The notes beneath the pieces were generated by a model. That model was given only the letters and a program-made list of their open reading frames with translations. It was not told the origin of the DNA and made no database searches. This document shows positions 1-9,991 of a DNA stretch of 64,000 bases, piece by piece. This DNA is from Bradyrhizobium monzae (GTDB taxonomy: Bacteria; Pseudomonadota; Alphaproteobacteria; Rhizobiales; Xanthobacteraceae), in the NCBI RefSeq assembly GCF_021458635.1, contig NZ_JAIRDQ010000002.1, positions 868,001 to 932,000 of the forward strand. The letters run 5' to 3'. Positions within the stretch are counted from its first letter, which is position 1. Every line of letters begins with the position of its first letter. The translations under genes were made by a program, and so were the position numbers.

Positions 1-2
1 TT

Positions 3-119
3 GCCGCGGAAAGAGCGGCACCGGAGAAGGCACAAGCGCTGGTAAATGCGGCCAAATTGGCGCCGCGCCCACCAAATCAGGTCTTCCCTCGATCTTCATT
101 GGCAGATGTAAGGGTTTGA
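3..119 (+). CDS. C-terminal end of an unidentified gene entering from the left
   Basis: Reading from base 3, an open frame of 38 codons runs to a TGA at 117-119. Its alanine- and proline-rich tail (ends SSLADVRV) looks more protein-like than the other frames, which stop sooner or have poor composition. No domain can be recognised from so short a piece and I do not assign a function. It may be only a chance open frame. Confidence 0.3.
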   Translation, partial: AAERAAPEKAQALVNAAKLAPRPPNQVFPRSSLADVRV

Positions 120-390
120 TACTACGTCATAATTCTGGCAGTTGACGTTTTACTGCATACCTGTTGCAGAGCTGCATCTGTCCGACCGGCCATTTCGGCC
201 GGAAACACATGGAAACACAGGAAATCCGGGGCCAGACCGTAGCAAGACCGCTTCGCGAGCCTGATATTGTGAGCGGTCAGGCTTTGAACCCGACGCAGGC
301 TCTTGAACCTGCCACGGGCTCGCAACACTAAACTTTCGATGTGGCGAGACGTCCTTTCATGAACGGGCGTCGTTCTAAAACGGGATATTG

Positions 391-891
391 ATGATGAAAT
401 TCTTTGGGCGAACTGAACTGGCGATCAAGGCGGCCGGCATTGCTGCGGCGCTGCTCTTCTCAGTTGCTGCGAGCCACGCTCAGTCGTCCGGGCCGTTCGC
501 CGGCTTCGACGGGGCGTGGACCGGCACCGGCACGGTATCGCTGTCCGACGGCTCGACCGAGCGCATCCGCTGCAAGGCGGACTACAAGGTCGCCGGCACC
601 GGCCTCAGCCTCAAGCAGGCGCTGCACTGCGCATCCGACAGCTACAAGTTCGACCTCACCAGCGACGTGACCAGCCAGGGCGAGCGGATCTCCGGCAATT
701 GGAGCGAGTCCAACCGCAACATCTTCGGCAATCTGCAGGGCACCGCCGGCGGCGGCTCGATCGACGTGTTCGTCGAGGCCAACGGCTTCGCCGCCAACCT
801 GTCGCTGCGCACCAGCGGCTCCAAGCAGACGGTGCAGATCTCGTCCAAGGGCGAGATTCGCGGCGTCAACATCACGATGACGAAGGGCTGA
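391..891 (+). CDS. small secreted protein of unknown function
   Basis: A 166-residue protein with an N-terminal Sec-type signal: a charged start, a hydrophobic stretch (AAGIAAALLFSVAA) and a likely signal peptidase cut after SHA at about residue 31. The mature part is glycine/serine rich and predicted mostly beta strand (GAWTGTGTVSLSDG, then GNWSESNRNIFGNLQG), with two cysteines. It resembles small conserved periplasmic proteins of rhizobia, but no function is known to me. A tandem ATG gives two equivalent starts; a TTG three bases upstream is less likely. The gene stands alone and is closed by a strong terminator just downstream. Confidence 0.75.
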   Translation: MMKFFGRTELAIKAAGIAAALLFSVAASHAQSSGPFAGFDGAWTGTGTVSLSDGSTERIRCKADYKVAGTGLSLKQALHCASDSYKFDLTSDVTSQGERISGNWSESNRNIFGNLQGTAGGGSIDVFVEANGFAANLSLRTSGSKQTVQISSKGEIRGVNITMTKG

Positions 892-929
892 CCGCCCTCC
901 CTGCTTCCAAGACTTCAAATCAAAACAAA

Positions 930-958
930 CCCCTGGCTTTCGCAAGCCGGGGGTTTTT
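930..958 (+). terminator. Rho-independent terminator
   Basis: A ten-base-pair stem (arms 930-939 and 944-953, one G-T wobble) with a TCGC loop is followed directly by five T residues. It lies 39 bases after the stop of the secreted-protein gene and before the convergent end of the RND-exporter gene, so it mainly ends the plus-strand transcript. Confidence 0.9.
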
Positions 959-997
959 CTTGTATCAGAATTTGGTCGATCGCTCGTCGCAATCGAT

Positions 998-3364
998 TCA
1001 GATCGCGGGCTTGTCGGGGCCATGGAGCTTGGCGTGCAGGTTGATCAACCACATCGCCGTCGGCCGCAGGATGAAGAGGTCGGCCACCAGTGCGGCCACC
1101 ATCGAGAAGGCGCTGAGCCAGCCGAACAGCCGCAGCGACGGCAAATCCGAGAACACGGTGACGACAAGGCCGCAGGCCAGCACCACTGTGGTCAGGATCA
1201 GCGCCGGGCCGACCAGCACGGTTGCGCGCTCTACCGCGAGCGCCGAACCGATGCCGGGCTTGCTCTCCAGCCTGAGGCGATTGAGGAAGTGGATGGTTGC
1301 GGAGAGACCCAGGCCGAACGAGACGGTGAGCGCCACGACGCTGGCGAACTGCAGCCCCTCGCCCATCGCCCACAGCACCGTTCCCGACATCACCACCGGG
1401 AAGATGCCCGGCAGAATGCAGGCAAACATCACCACCCATGAGCGGAAGGCCAGCCCAATGAAGATCGCAACCAGCGCGAATTCGACGGTGAGGCCGCGGT
1501 TCAGCTTCTCGATCATGCCGGCCGAGTTGCGCGCGGCGATGGCGGCGAGACCGGTAACGGCAACCTCGTAGCCGGGGTGCTTCTTGCGGACGGCGTCGAG
1601 TTCGGAGTCGAGCTTGTCGACGATCGGCAAGAGCTGGCTGGAGTCCTTGTCCGGCACGCGGCCGGCCACAACCACCGCATCCTGCTCGGCATCGATGAAC
1701 CGTCGCACCAGATGCTCGGGGATGACGTTGACATATTCCTTGAGCGTTGCGACGTCATCGCTGCCGGCCTTTTCCGCCAGCCAGCGGCGCAGCGTCTCCA
1801 GTGACCAGACGTTGCCGACGCCGGCAGCCTTCTCGACGGTCGCATGCACGTCCGCGATGGTTTGCAGCGTCTCCGGCGAGTAGAGCGTTTCACCCTTGGG
1901 GAACTGGATCAGAACGTTGACCGGATTGGCGCCGGTCAGCTTGGCGTCGAGCCGGTTGCTCGCAGCAACCGCCTGACGCTTGTCCGGCACCTGGTCGGCA
2001 AGCCGATAGCGCGGCTGCAGATTGGCGTAGACGACACCGAGGCTGGCGACGAACAGCAGTGCGATCAGGCTGAACAGGCCGGGCCGGCCGACCATGCGCA
2101 CCGCGATCCAGTAGCAGAAATTGCGCAGCGCCTGCACGCCGGCATCGGCGCTCTGGAATTTGACCGCAAAGAGCTTCTCGTTGCGCACGAACAGCACGCC
2201 GAACACCGGCACCAGCGACAGCACCGTGACCAGCGCGATGATCGTCGCGGCCAGTCCCGCTTCGCCGAATTTGCGGATCAGGTCGGAGTCGGAGAACTGG
2301 AGCGCGATGAAGGAAATGCCGGCGGTGCCGTGTGTCAGCACGCAGGCCGGGCCCACCACCAGCACCGCGTTCTTGAACGCGGTGAACTTGTCCTGGCCTG
2401 CGATCAGCCGGTCGCGCGCGGCGAAGGTAAGCTGCATCGAGTCCGAGAACGAGATCACCATGATGAGCGGCGTCATCACGTTCAGGAACATGTTGAGATT
2501 GAAGTTGGCCCAGCCGAGCGCGCCGAGCGCGATCAGGATCGCAATCATCGGCGGGAACGCCGCCACCACCATGAACGAGATCTTGCGGAAGAAGATGATC
2601 GCGATGACGCAGCCGGCAAGAATGCCGAGGATGTTGTAGGTGAGGCCGTCACGCTCGACCGCGTTGCGGATCTCAAGCTGCATCACCGGTACGCCGGAGA
2701 GCTGCACGCTGAGCCCGGTGTCGCCGAGATCCTCCTTCATCAGCGCGCGGATGTCGCCGACGGTCTTGGTGAGCTTGTTGGAGGCGACCACTTCCGGATC
2801 GAGCGACAGCACGATCAGCGCGAGCGTGCCGTCCTCGGACAGGAGCTTGCCGCGAATGATCTCGTTGTTTTTGACGGTCTCGATGAACTGGTCATAGGCC
2901 GCGCCCTCGGGCAGTTCGGCCGGGAACAACGCGGCCGGCAACTTGCCCGGCGCCGGCGCCTGGCGCGCGGAGAACAGCGAGACCAGGCCGCGGGTGCCCT
3001 CGACCAGCTGCATGTCGGTGACGAAGTCGCGCAGCTTCTCGAGGTTGTTCCGCGCCAGGAGCTTCTGGCCTTCGACCACGACGAGAACGTCGAATTCCTC
3101 AGCCGGGAACTTCTTTGTCACCGCTTCATACTGGCGAAATTCGGGGGTGTTGGAGCGGAACAGCTGGGACAGCGAATCGTCGATCTTGATCCGATAGATG
3201 CCGAACACCGCGCCGACGATCAGCGCGACCAGGACGATGCAGGAAACGATCGGCGCGCGGACCGCGATCAGCCCGATGCGCTCCAGTCCGAAGGCGATGG
3301 AGGACGTAGGTCCCTGTTCGACCTTGTCGACATGAACCTCATTCTCGCGGTGCTTTTCGAGCAT
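998..3364 (-). CDS. MMPL/RND-superfamily exporter
   Basis: A 788-residue inner-membrane transporter with the duplicated layout of the family. Each half has one transmembrane helix (first near residues 36-55), a large periplasmic domain, then a bundle of about five helices (near 240-400 and 630-775). Hydrophobic blocks such as ILGILAGCVIAIIFF and VALTVSFGLGLSATIHFLNRL fit the sterol-sensing-like helices of MMPL proteins, which export lipids or hydrophobic molecules by proton antiport. HpnN, the hopanoid transporter, is a longer member of the same superfamily; this protein is shorter and not clearly HpnN. It lies downstream of eutC with a 205-base gap, in the same direction as an HpnP-like enzyme, so a lipid cargo is a fair inference. 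An AGGA sequence precedes the ATG. Confidence 0.85.
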   Translation of the reverse strand: MLEKHRENEVHVDKVEQGPTSSIAFGLERIGLIAVRAPIVSCIVLVALIVGAVFGIYRIKIDDSLSQLFRSNTPEFRQYEAVTKKFPAEEFDVLVVVEGQKLLARNNLEKLRDFVTDMQLVEGTRGLVSLFSARQAPAPGKLPAALFPAELPEGAAYDQFIETVKNNEIIRGKLLSEDGTLALIVLSLDPEVVASNKLTKTVGDIRALMKEDLGDTGLSVQLSGVPVMQLEIRNAVERDGLTYNILGILAGCVIAIIFFRKISFMVVAAFPPMIAILIALGALGWANFNLNMFLNVMTPLIMVISFSDSMQLTFAARDRLIAGQDKFTAFKNAVLVVGPACVLTHGTAGISFIALQFSDSDLIRKFGEAGLAATIIALVTVLSLVPVFGVLFVRNEKLFAVKFQSADAGVQALRNFCYWIAVRMVGRPGLFSLIALLFVASLGVVYANLQPRYRLADQVPDKRQAVAASNRLDAKLTGANPVNVLIQFPKGETLYSPETLQTIADVHATVEKAAGVGNVWSLETLRRWLAEKAGSDDVATLKEYVNVIPEHLVRRFIDAEQDAVVVAGRVPDKDSSQLLPIVDKLDSELDAVRKKHPGYEVAVTGLAAIAARNSAGMIEKLNRGLTVEFALVAIFIGLAFRSWVVMFACILPGIFPVVMSGTVLWAMGEGLQFASVVALTVSFGLGLSATIHFLNRLRLESKPGIGSALAVERATVLVGPALILTTVVLACGLVVTVFSDLPSLRLFGWLSAFSMVAALVADLFILRPTAMWLINLHAKLHGPDKPAI

Positions 3365-3569
3365 GCCTTGTCCAGTTCCTAAATCGGTTCGGTCAGTGAG
3401 CTTATTGCGCCCCGCGAACGGCTTGAAAACGCCATACCAATGGGAGGCTTGCCCCTTGAAAATGCGCGGAAAATCGCCGGCAGCGGTTTAGCAGGTGATG
3501 AGCCCGACTCGCAAGCACGCGAAGGGTCTCCAAATCGATCAAGATGCGGCGATTTTGCCGGAATGCCCG

Positions 3570-4355
3570 TCATTCGGGCAAAGCCGTGCCAATTCGACGC
3601 GCCGCGCGGTCGGCGCTCTCCTCCTTGAGCGCCACGCCCGTGACCTCTCGCGCCAGTCCCTCGCGGACCAGCCAGGCAATCTTGAGGGCTGCCTCATGAT
3701 AGCTCAACCCGGCCTTGTGGATGTTGGACACGCAGTTGCGGTCTGCATCGGTCAGCCCGGGCTTCGGTGCGAAGGTGAGGTAAGCACCGAGACTGTCGGG
3801 CGCGGACAGGCCCGGCCGCTCGCCGATCAGCATCAAGACCATGCGGGCGCCGAGAATGGCCCCGATCTCGTCGCCGAGCGCAACCCGCGCGCCTGAGGCG
3901 ACGACGACATGGCCGATCGCGACAGCGTCGCCTTCCCTGAGCCGCGGCAGCAGGCTTTGCAGCAGCGCGACTGCATGGGCATGGACAGCCGCCGCCGACA
4001 ATCCATCGCCAATGACGATCGCAAGCTGGCACGGCGCGGCGGCGCCATCCGCCAGCGCCGCGGCGGAACCAGCGTCGAGCTGCCGTCCCAGATCCGGCCG
4101 GCGCAGATAATTCCTGCGATCGGCGGCCCGGCTCGTGACCCCGGTGGCACCAAGGCCGATTGCCCTCACCCCGGCGAGCAGACCCGGCGCATCGAAGGCT
4201 GTATGCACGGCATCGCGGGCGCGGGCATGCGCCAGCGTGAAGTCGAGCAGCGGTTTTGTCGGCAAGCTCGCGCCGCTGCGTCCGAGCGCGACGCGGGCGG
4301 GCGTGTACGATCTCAGGTCGACGGTCGGGCGCGCCGGGACGGGCTTGTCGCTCAT
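3570..4355 (-). CDS. eutC: ethanolamine ammonia-lyase light chain EutC
   Basis: The small subunit (261 residues) of the adenosylcobalamin-dependent lyase that turns ethanolamine into acetaldehyde and ammonia in the cytosol. Family features are the N-terminal block ([15 protein letters not shown]), the conserved [11 protein letters not shown] segment, LIGERPGL, and the C-terminal [17 protein letters not shown], where the cysteine and following residues help bind cobalamin. Length fits the family. Its ATG overlaps the stop of the upstream radical SAM gene by four bases, so the two are probably translationally coupled. The partner eutB lies on the far side of that gene. No eutA reactivase, transporter or microcompartment genes are in the window. 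Confidence 0.93.
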   Translation of the reverse strand: MSDKPVPARPTVDLRSYTPARVALGRSGASLPTKPLLDFTLAHARARDAVHTAFDAPGLLAGVRAIGLGATGVTSRAADRRNYLRRPDLGRQLDAGSAAALADGAAAPCQLAIVIGDGLSAAAVHAHAVALLQSLLPRLREGDAVAIGHVVVASGARVALGDEIGAILGARMVLMLIGERPGLSAPDSLGAYLTFAPKPGLTDADRNCVSNIHKAGLSYHEAALKIAWLVREGLAREVTGVALKEESADRAARRIGTALPE

Positions 4356-5938
4356 TCGGCGGGAACGGACGCTTCGCGCAGCCGGATCGAATAGTTCGAA
4401 GCGTTCTGCTTGCCGCTCGATGCGGCGCGCGCAAAGGTGATGAGATGATGCGCGATCATGGTGCAGCCGATCAGACCTTCGATGTCACCACGGCGGATCC
4501 GCCCCAGCGCGAATTTCCAGAACACGCGCCTGTAGTCCCCGAGCACGCCGACCTTCCAGAAGATATTGCGCAGCATGACGAGCCCGCGCCTGATGTTCGG
4601 CCAGGCCTTCATCTCGTCGGGCACCGGCATCTTGAGGCGATGGGGATAAACCTCGTCGCATTGATACTGGAAGCGCGCATAGACCTTCTCGGGCTCGTAA
4701 GCCACGCCCATGGCGTGCTTCCAGGATGCGACGACATCTTCATAAGGCAGCAGGAAGTTGACGTTGGAATCGCGCCCCTCGTCATCGACCAGGCGCCCTT
4801 CCTTCTCCAATCGGTCCCATAGCGGCGTCTTGGGCAGCGCCTGAAGCAGGTTGATGGTGAGCAGCGGAATCCGGGACTCATCGACAAAGGCGAGCAGCGC
4901 CTCCGCCGTGTTCGGCTTGTCGGTGTCGAGCCCCATGATGATGCCGGACACCACCTCCATCCCGTAGGAATTGATGGTGCGCACGCCCTCGAGGATCGGG
5001 ACCATCATGTTGTGATCCTTGTGCATCGCCTTCAACGCGTCGGGGTCCGGCGTCTCGATGCCGCAGAAGATGGTGACGAAATAGGCCTCGCGCATCTTCT
5101 CGAGGATTTCGGGGCGCTTGGCGATGTTAAGCGTCGCCTCGCAGGCGAGCCGCACGACGTAGCCGGTCTTCTTCTGCCATTCGATCAGATGCGGCAGCAG
5201 GTCCATCGCCGCCTTGCGGTTGCCGATGAAATTGTCGTCGACGAAATAAACCGTGTCGGTCATGCCGCATTCGCGCAGGCGGTCGAGCTCGGCGATGATC
5301 TGCTCGGGCGATTTGAGGCGCGGGTTGCGGCCGTAGAGGCCGGGGATGTCGCAGAACTCGCACTGATAGGGACAGCCGCTGGAATACTGGATGCTGCCGA
5401 GGAAATATCGTTTCACGTCCGCAAGCTCATAGGCCGGGATCGGAAACTCCGTCATCGGCACGCGGTCCTTGGTCGTCAGCACGACCTGCTGCCCGGGGCG
5501 CGACGTATCGCGCGACAGGATTTCGAGCAGCTGATTGGTGGCGTCGCCGAGCTCGCCGACATGGAGATAGTCGAACGAGGGGTAATAGTCCGGGCACGCG
5601 CTGACCGACGGGCCGCCGAGCGCAACCGGCAGGTCGAACTCATGGGCGCGGCGGCAGATGTCGTTCATCTGCTGGCGCTGGATGTGCATGCCGCTGACGA
5701 ACACGGCCTCCGCCCATTCGAACTCCTCCTTGGTCGCGCGGCGAAGATTCTCGTCGACGAATTTGACCTGCCATTCCTTGGGCAGATAGGCCGCGAGCAA
5801 CAGCAGGCCCTGCGGAGGCATGAAGGCGCGAACGCCGTCGGTCAGCGGATAGGCGTGCTCGAAGGTGCCGAAGGACGACGTGTAACGCGGGAAGACGCAG
5901 AGAATTTGCCGACTCGTTCCGTTGCTTTCAGCGCGCAT
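4352..5938 (-). CDS. hpnP: B12-binding radical SAM enzyme, probable hopanoid C-2 methylase (HpnP-like)
   Basis: A 528-residue cytosolic enzyme. The N-terminal ~150 residues form a cobalamin-binding-like domain ([42 protein letters not shown]). The radical SAM core carries the [4Fe-4S] motif CPYQCEFC (cysteines near 189, 193, 196), followed by [10 protein letters not shown] and GIETPDP. HpnP methylates carbon 2 of hopanoids using methylcobalamin and SAM, and 2-methylhopanoids are known from Bradyrhizobium and Rhodopseudomonas. The N-terminal and core motifs agree with my knowledge of that family, but other B12 radical SAM methylases are close. I prefer the ATG at 5938 because a GGGGGAA site lies six bases before it; a GTG at 5956 is possible. 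It sits between eutB and eutC and upstream of an RND exporter. Confidence 0.6.
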   Translation of the reverse strand: MRAESNGTSRQILCVFPRYTSSFGTFEHAYPLTDGVRAFMPPQGLLLLAAYLPKEWQVKFVDENLRRATKEEFEWAEAVFVSGMHIQRQQMNDICRRAHEFDLPVALGGPSVSACPDYYPSFDYLHVGELGDATNQLLEILSRDTSRPGQQVVLTTKDRVPMTEFPIPAYELADVKRYFLGSIQYSSGCPYQCEFCDIPGLYGRNPRLKSPEQIIAELDRLRECGMTDTVYFVDDNFIGNRKAAMDLLPHLIEWQKKTGYVVRLACEATLNIAKRPEILEKMREAYFVTIFCGIETPDPDALKAMHKDHNMMVPILEGVRTINSYGMEVVSGIIMGLDTDKPNTAEALLAFVDESRIPLLTINLLQALPKTPLWDRLEKEGRLVDDEGRDSNVNFLLPYEDVVASWKHAMGVAYEPEKVYARFQYQCDEVYPHRLKMPVPDEMKAWPNIRRGLVMLRNIFWKVGVLGDYRRVFWKFALGRIRRGDIEGLIGCTMIAHHLITFARAASSGKQNASNYSIRLREASVPAE

Positions 5939-6108
5939 CGAACTTCCCCCAACCACGTTCTACGAACGGTACTGACGAGGTCTCCAGAAACATAGCGTAA
6001 CGCTGCAACTGGAATTCCTCAATATTGTGGCACCGAACTAATTCGTGAGACGCGCCAATGGTTTCCCCGGTTCACGCCGGCGGGTGGAAGTTTTTGGCGT
6101 TTTTCGCG

Positions 6109-7491
6109 TCACGCAATCAGCCGGGAGGCAAAATCGGGCAAGAGGCCTGCGTCACCTGCAAGCCGGTAGTCGGCACCCGCAATTCCGGTCCGGACCAGCC
6201 AGTCGTCGAACTCGGGCGCACGGGCCGCGCCGAAGACCTCGCGGGCATAGAGCGCATCGTGGAAGGAGGTGGACTGGTAGTTCAGCATGACGTCGTCGGC
6301 GCCGGGCACCCCCATGATGAAGGTGACGCCGGCGGCGGCGAGCAGCGTCAGGAGATTGTCCATGTCGTCCTGGTCCGCCTCGGCATGGTTGGTGTAGCAA
6401 ATGTCGATGCCGAGCGGCAGCCCGAGCAGCTTGCCGCAGAAATGATCCTCGAGCCCCGCCCGGATGATCTCCTTGCCGTCATAGAGGTACTCCGGGCCGA
6501 TGAAGCCGACCACGCTGTTGACCAGCAACGGCGCATAGGCACGGGCCACCGCATAGGCACGCGCCTCGCAGGTCTGCTGGTCGACGCCGTGATGCGCGTT
6601 GGCCGACAGCGCCGAGCCCTGCCCGGTCTCGAAATACATCACGTTCTCGCCGACCGTACCGCGCTTCTGCGACAGCCCGGCCTCGTGCGCTTCCTTGAGC
6701 AGCGAAAGGTCGATGCCAAAACTGCGATTGGCGGCTTCGGTGCCGGCGACGGACTGGAAGACGAGGTCGACCGGCACGCCCTGCCCGATCAGCGAAAGCG
6801 TCGTGGTGACATGGGTCAGCACGCAGCCTTGGGTCGGGATTTTCAACCGCGCGATGATCTCGTCAAGGAGCCGCAGCAATTGCGCGATGACGGCCGGATC
6901 GTCGCTTGCCGGGTTGATGCCGATGCAGGCATCGCCGGCCCCGAGCAGCAGGCCGTCAAGGATCGAGGCCGTGATACCCCTGGCATGATCGAAGGGATGG
7001 TTGGGCTGCAGCCGCGTGCTCATCCGGCCCTTGAGGCCGATGGTGTTGCGGAAGGCGGTGACGACCTCGCATTTCCGCGCCGCCAGGATCAGGTCCTGGT
7101 TGCGCATCAGCTTCGACACCGCGGCCGCCATCTCCGGCGTGATGCCGGGCGCGAGCTTGCGCAGGATCTCCGGTGTCGCGGCGTCCGACAGCAGCCAGTC
7201 GCGGAAAGCCCCGACCGTCAGCGAGGCCACAGGGGCAAACGCCCTGGCGTCATGGCTGTCGATGACGAGGCGGGTAACCTCGTCGGCCTCATAGGGGATG
7301 ACGGCCTCGTTGAGGAATTGGCCGAGGGGGACGTCGGCAAGCGCCATCCGCGCGGCGATCATCTGCCCGGCGCTGGCAGCGGCGATGCCGGCCAACCGGT
7401 CGCCCGAGCGCGCCGGCGTCGCCTTGGCGAGGAGGTCGCGCAGGTCGGGGAAGGTGTAGGTCGTGGCGTCGATGGCGTGGCGGTAGACCAA
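6109..7491 (-). CDS. eutB: ethanolamine ammonia-lyase heavy chain EutB
   Basis: The large catalytic subunit of about 460 residues, forming the TIM barrel that binds ethanolamine and adenosylcobalamin. Family blocks are clear: TYTFPDLRDLLAKATPARSGD near the start, KLMRNQDLI, LKGRMSTRLQPNHP, GDACIGINPASDD, CVLTHVTTTL, FETGQGSALSANAHHG with its substrate-pocket residues, and GLPLGIDICYTNHAEADQDD. No ATG is available. A TTG at 7491 has a GGAG five bases upstream and gives an N-terminus matching the family (VYRHAIDATTYTF); a longer TTG start at 7542 adds 17 unconserved residues. It begins the minus-strand group eutB, radical SAM, eutC, exporter, divergent from a chemoreceptor gene. Confidence 0.92.
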   Translation of the reverse strand: MVYRHAIDATTYTFPDLRDLLAKATPARSGDRLAGIAAASAGQMIAARMALADVPLGQFLNEAVIPYEADEVTRLVIDSHDARAFAPVASLTVGAFRDWLLSDAATPEILRKLAPGITPEMAAAVSKLMRNQDLILAARKCEVVTAFRNTIGLKGRMSTRLQPNHPFDHARGITASILDGLLLGAGDACIGINPASDDPAVIAQLLRLLDEIIARLKIPTQGCVLTHVTTTLSLIGQGVPVDLVFQSVAGTEAANRSFGIDLSLLKEAHEAGLSQKRGTVGENVMYFETGQGSALSANAHHGVDQQTCEARAYAVARAYAPLLVNSVVGFIGPEYLYDGKEIIRAGLEDHFCGKLLGLPLGIDICYTNHAEADQDDMDNLLTLLAAAGVTFIMGVPGADDVMLNYQSTSFHDALYAREVFGAARAPEFDDWLVRTGIAGADYRLAGDAGLLPDFASRLIA

Positions 7492-7713
7492 AGGCAGCTC
7501 CGCAGGTTCGTCGGCCAGTGACCGACTCCAAGGCGATCCCAAGACTATACCTTCGGATCAAGACGCTGAAACATCTTACCTTTCCTTCGACCAAGGACGA
7601 AGGGGGCCGAGAGCCGCGTTAACCCTGCGTCCATCTTCATTCTGCATAGTTTTGCATCATTTTTAGAAGACCGCGCAGTCCGGCCACTCCCGGCCATTCG
7701 GGCCCTCCGCATC

Positions 7714-9444
7714 ATGACATCAGACCGATCTGGGAATGCCGCCGGCCTGGCAGGCCGTTTCACGCTGACCACCAAGCTCTATGCGATCTTCGCGCTGTTC
7801 GCCCTGCTCACCGCGGCGATCGCGATGCTATCCGACTACAACAGCCGCCGCGGCGCCGAGCTGACCCGTGCGATCGAGACGGCGAATGCGGCGGCGCTCA
7901 ACGTCGAGCGCGTCAACTCGCTGGTCTATGCGGTCGTGATGGAGTCGCGCGGCGTCTACATGTCGACCGAACCGGCCGTCGTGAAGAAATACGGCGACGG
8001 CCTGCTCAAGTTCAACGAGCAGATCCTGAATGTCGTGAAAGGCTGGGAGACCATCGTCAAGTCCGACGATGCCGAGCAGTTCGCCACCTTCAAGAAACGC
8101 ATCGAGCAGTTCGTCGACTTCCGCAAGGAGCTGGTGCGCCGCGGCGTCGAGATCAATGCGGCCGCCGGCCGCGAATGGGGCGACAACGACGCCAACCGCG
8201 CCGTGCGCTCTGCGCTGAACAAGGACCTCGAGGCGCTGTCGAAGGTCTACGCCGAGCGCGCCAGGCAGATCGCGCGCGAGACCGAGACCAACCGAACGCT
8301 GTCCTTCGTGCTGACCTGCCTCGGCGGCGTCGCGCTGGCGCTGGTCGTGATCGGCATCATCATCATCGCCCGCTCGATCGCGCGGCCGCTCGCCGCGATC
8401 ACCGCGACCATCAAGCAGGTCGCCGACGGCGCCGAGAATGTCGTGGTGCCGCACTCCGGACGCGCCGACGAGATCGGCGCGCTCGCCCGCGCCATCGAAG
8501 TGTTCCAGAACGCGATGGGGCGCAACCGCAACCTCGCCTCGCAGGTCTCGCAGGATTCCGCGGCCCGCGAACAGCGCGCACACCACATCGAACGGTCCGT
8601 CGAAGCGTTCCGCGAGGCAATCGGCACGATCATGCGCGGGCTGAGCGACAACGCCGCCGTCATGCGCGAGACCGCGCAGACCATCACCCGTGTCACCGCG
8701 GATGCGAGCAACCGCGCCGGCACGGCGGCGAACGCAACCGAGCAAGCCTCGGACAACGTCACGGCCGTGGCAGGTGCCGCCGAGGAGCTGTCGGCGTCGG
8801 TAGAAGAGATCGGTCGCCAAGTGCGGCAATCCGCGAGCGCGGTCGAGCAGACCGGCCAGCGCACCGAAAAATCGATCGCCGAGATCGAGAGCCTCGCCGC
8901 CGCCACGCAGCGCATCGACGGCGTGCTGACCCTCATCCAGACCATCGCCGAGCAGACCAATCTGCTCGCGCTCAACGCCACCATCGAGGCCGCGCGTGCC
9001 GGTGATGCCGGCCGCGGCTTTGCCGTCGTCGCGCACGAGGTCAAGGCGCTGGCCGGACAGACCGCGAAGGCGACCGCCGACATCAGCCAGAACGTCGCAA
9101 TGATCCAGTCCTCCACCCGCAACGCGGTCAATGCCGTCCGCGAGATCGGCGGCGCGGTGCGCGAGATCAACGAGGTCACCTCCGCGATTGCCGGCGCCGT
9201 CGGCCAGCAAGACGCCGCCACCCGCGAGATCTCCTCAAACGCGCAATCGGCCGCCCAGGGCAACGAGACGCTGGTCGCCAACATCACCTCGCTGCGCGAC
9301 GCCATCGGCGAGACCGACACGGCGGCGACGTCCGTGCTGACGGCGGCGAGCAGCCTGACTGCCACGGCGGACACGCTGTCGCGCGAGGTGGAAAAGTTCT
9401 TCCAGAACCTGCGCTCGGGCGCGGCGGAGAGCCGTGTCGCGTAA
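7714..9444 (+). CDS. methyl-accepting chemotaxis protein
   Basis: A 576-residue transmembrane chemoreceptor. A first membrane helix (about 20-40) leads to a periplasmic four-helix-type sensor of about 150 residues, then a second helix (about 193-217, rich in isoleucine), a HAMP domain (about 215-265) and a long cytoplasmic coiled coil. The signalling tip around residue 412 has the conserved hairpin ([18 protein letters not shown] and [15 protein letters not shown]) that binds CheA and CheW. There is no C-terminal CheR-tethering pentapeptide. The ligand is unknown. It is divergent from eutB across a 222-base gap, so ethanolamine is one candidate, but nothing in the sequence proves this. Confidence 0.95.
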   Translation: MTSDRSGNAAGLAGRFTLTTKLYAIFALFALLTAAIAMLSDYNSRRGAELTRAIETANAAALNVERVNSLVYAVVMESRGVYMSTEPAVVKKYGDGLLKFNEQILNVVKGWETIVKSDDAEQFATFKKRIEQFVDFRKELVRRGVEINAAAGREWGDNDANRAVRSALNKDLEALSKVYAERARQIARETETNRTLSFVLTCLGGVALALVVIGIIIIARSIARPLAAITATIKQVADGAENVVVPHSGRADEIGALARAIEVFQNAMGRNRNLASQVSQDSAAREQRAHHIERSVEAFREAIGTIMRGLSDNAAVMRETAQTITRVTADASNRAGTAANATEQASDNVTAVAGAAEELSASVEEIGRQVRQSASAVEQTGQRTEKSIAEIESLAAATQRIDGVLTLIQTIAEQTNLLALNATIEAARAGDAGRGFAVVAHEVKALAGQTAKATADISQNVAMIQSSTRNAVNAVREIGGAVREINEVTSAIAGAVGQQDAATREISSNAQSAAQGNETLVANITSLRDAIGETDTAATSVLTAASSLTATADTLSREVEKFFQNLRSGAAESRVA

Positions 9445-9667
9445 CCTAAAACGCGAAACAACCCCATGCACTGTAGACGGAGTGAGCCAAATCAATGGCT
9501 TGACCGCTAGCGTCACGCGATTGCTGATTTTACGAAATCTATTTGACACGTCGGGCAAAACACCGGCATGATGTGATCATGGCGATGCTCCCCGAACCAA
9601 ACTCCGGGCGCGCCTGGAAACGACCGGGGCCGACGTTCCACGGACGCCATCCGGTACCCGGGCCACA

Positions 9668-9991
9668 TCACCCGTGATCGAACGGACCAACTTCCCGGAT
9701 GACCCGGCAGACCTGCAAAAATCCACTGGCGTAGAACTCAGCGTGACCTCGCTTCATGGCTTCGACATGGTCGGGATGGGTCCGCCAGCCTTCGAGCGCC
9801 TGCTCCGAGGCGAATCGAAAGACGGTGATCTCCTCTCCGTCAGGAGCCGTGAATGATTTCACGGACAGAAATCCAGGAAGGCCGCTGACGATTCCATACA
9901 TGCGCTCCCCCAAGCGATCGTACGCGTCGCCCGACGCGCCGTCCCGCAGCTTGAGATCTCCAATGACGATCACCTCTCCAAGCATTCTCAT
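9668..9991 (-). CDS. antibiotic biosynthesis monooxygenase (ABM) domain protein
   Basis: A 107-residue single-domain protein with the dimeric ferredoxin-like fold of the ABM family. The pattern is a first strand (MLGEVIVIGDLKLRDG), a helix, a strand with GLPGFLSVKSF, then ITVFRFASEQALEGWRTHPDH, a typical helix where a conserved tryptophan and histidine lie. Members act as small cofactor-free monooxygenases, haem-degrading enzymes or stress proteins; the substrate cannot be told from sequence. Two ATGs (9991 and 9985) are possible. It stands alone. Confidence 0.8.
   Translation of the reverse strand: MRMLGEVIVIGDLKLRDGASGDAYDRLGERMYGIVSGLPGFLSVKSFTAPDGEEITVFRFASEQALEGWRTHPDHVEAMKRGHAEFYASGFLQVCRVIREVGPFDHG

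Noticed and set aside
1844..3382. Long open frame on the plus strand opposite the exporter gene
   Set aside because: It is antisense to a well-conserved RND protein, its translation is rich in Arg, His, Asp and Gln with no domain, and such shadows are common in high-GC genes.
9579..9677. A 32-codon frame starting MAMLPEPNSGRAW in the chemoreceptor/ABM gap
   Set aside because: No ribosome site, no recognised family and proline-rich composition; it overlaps the end of the ABM gene.
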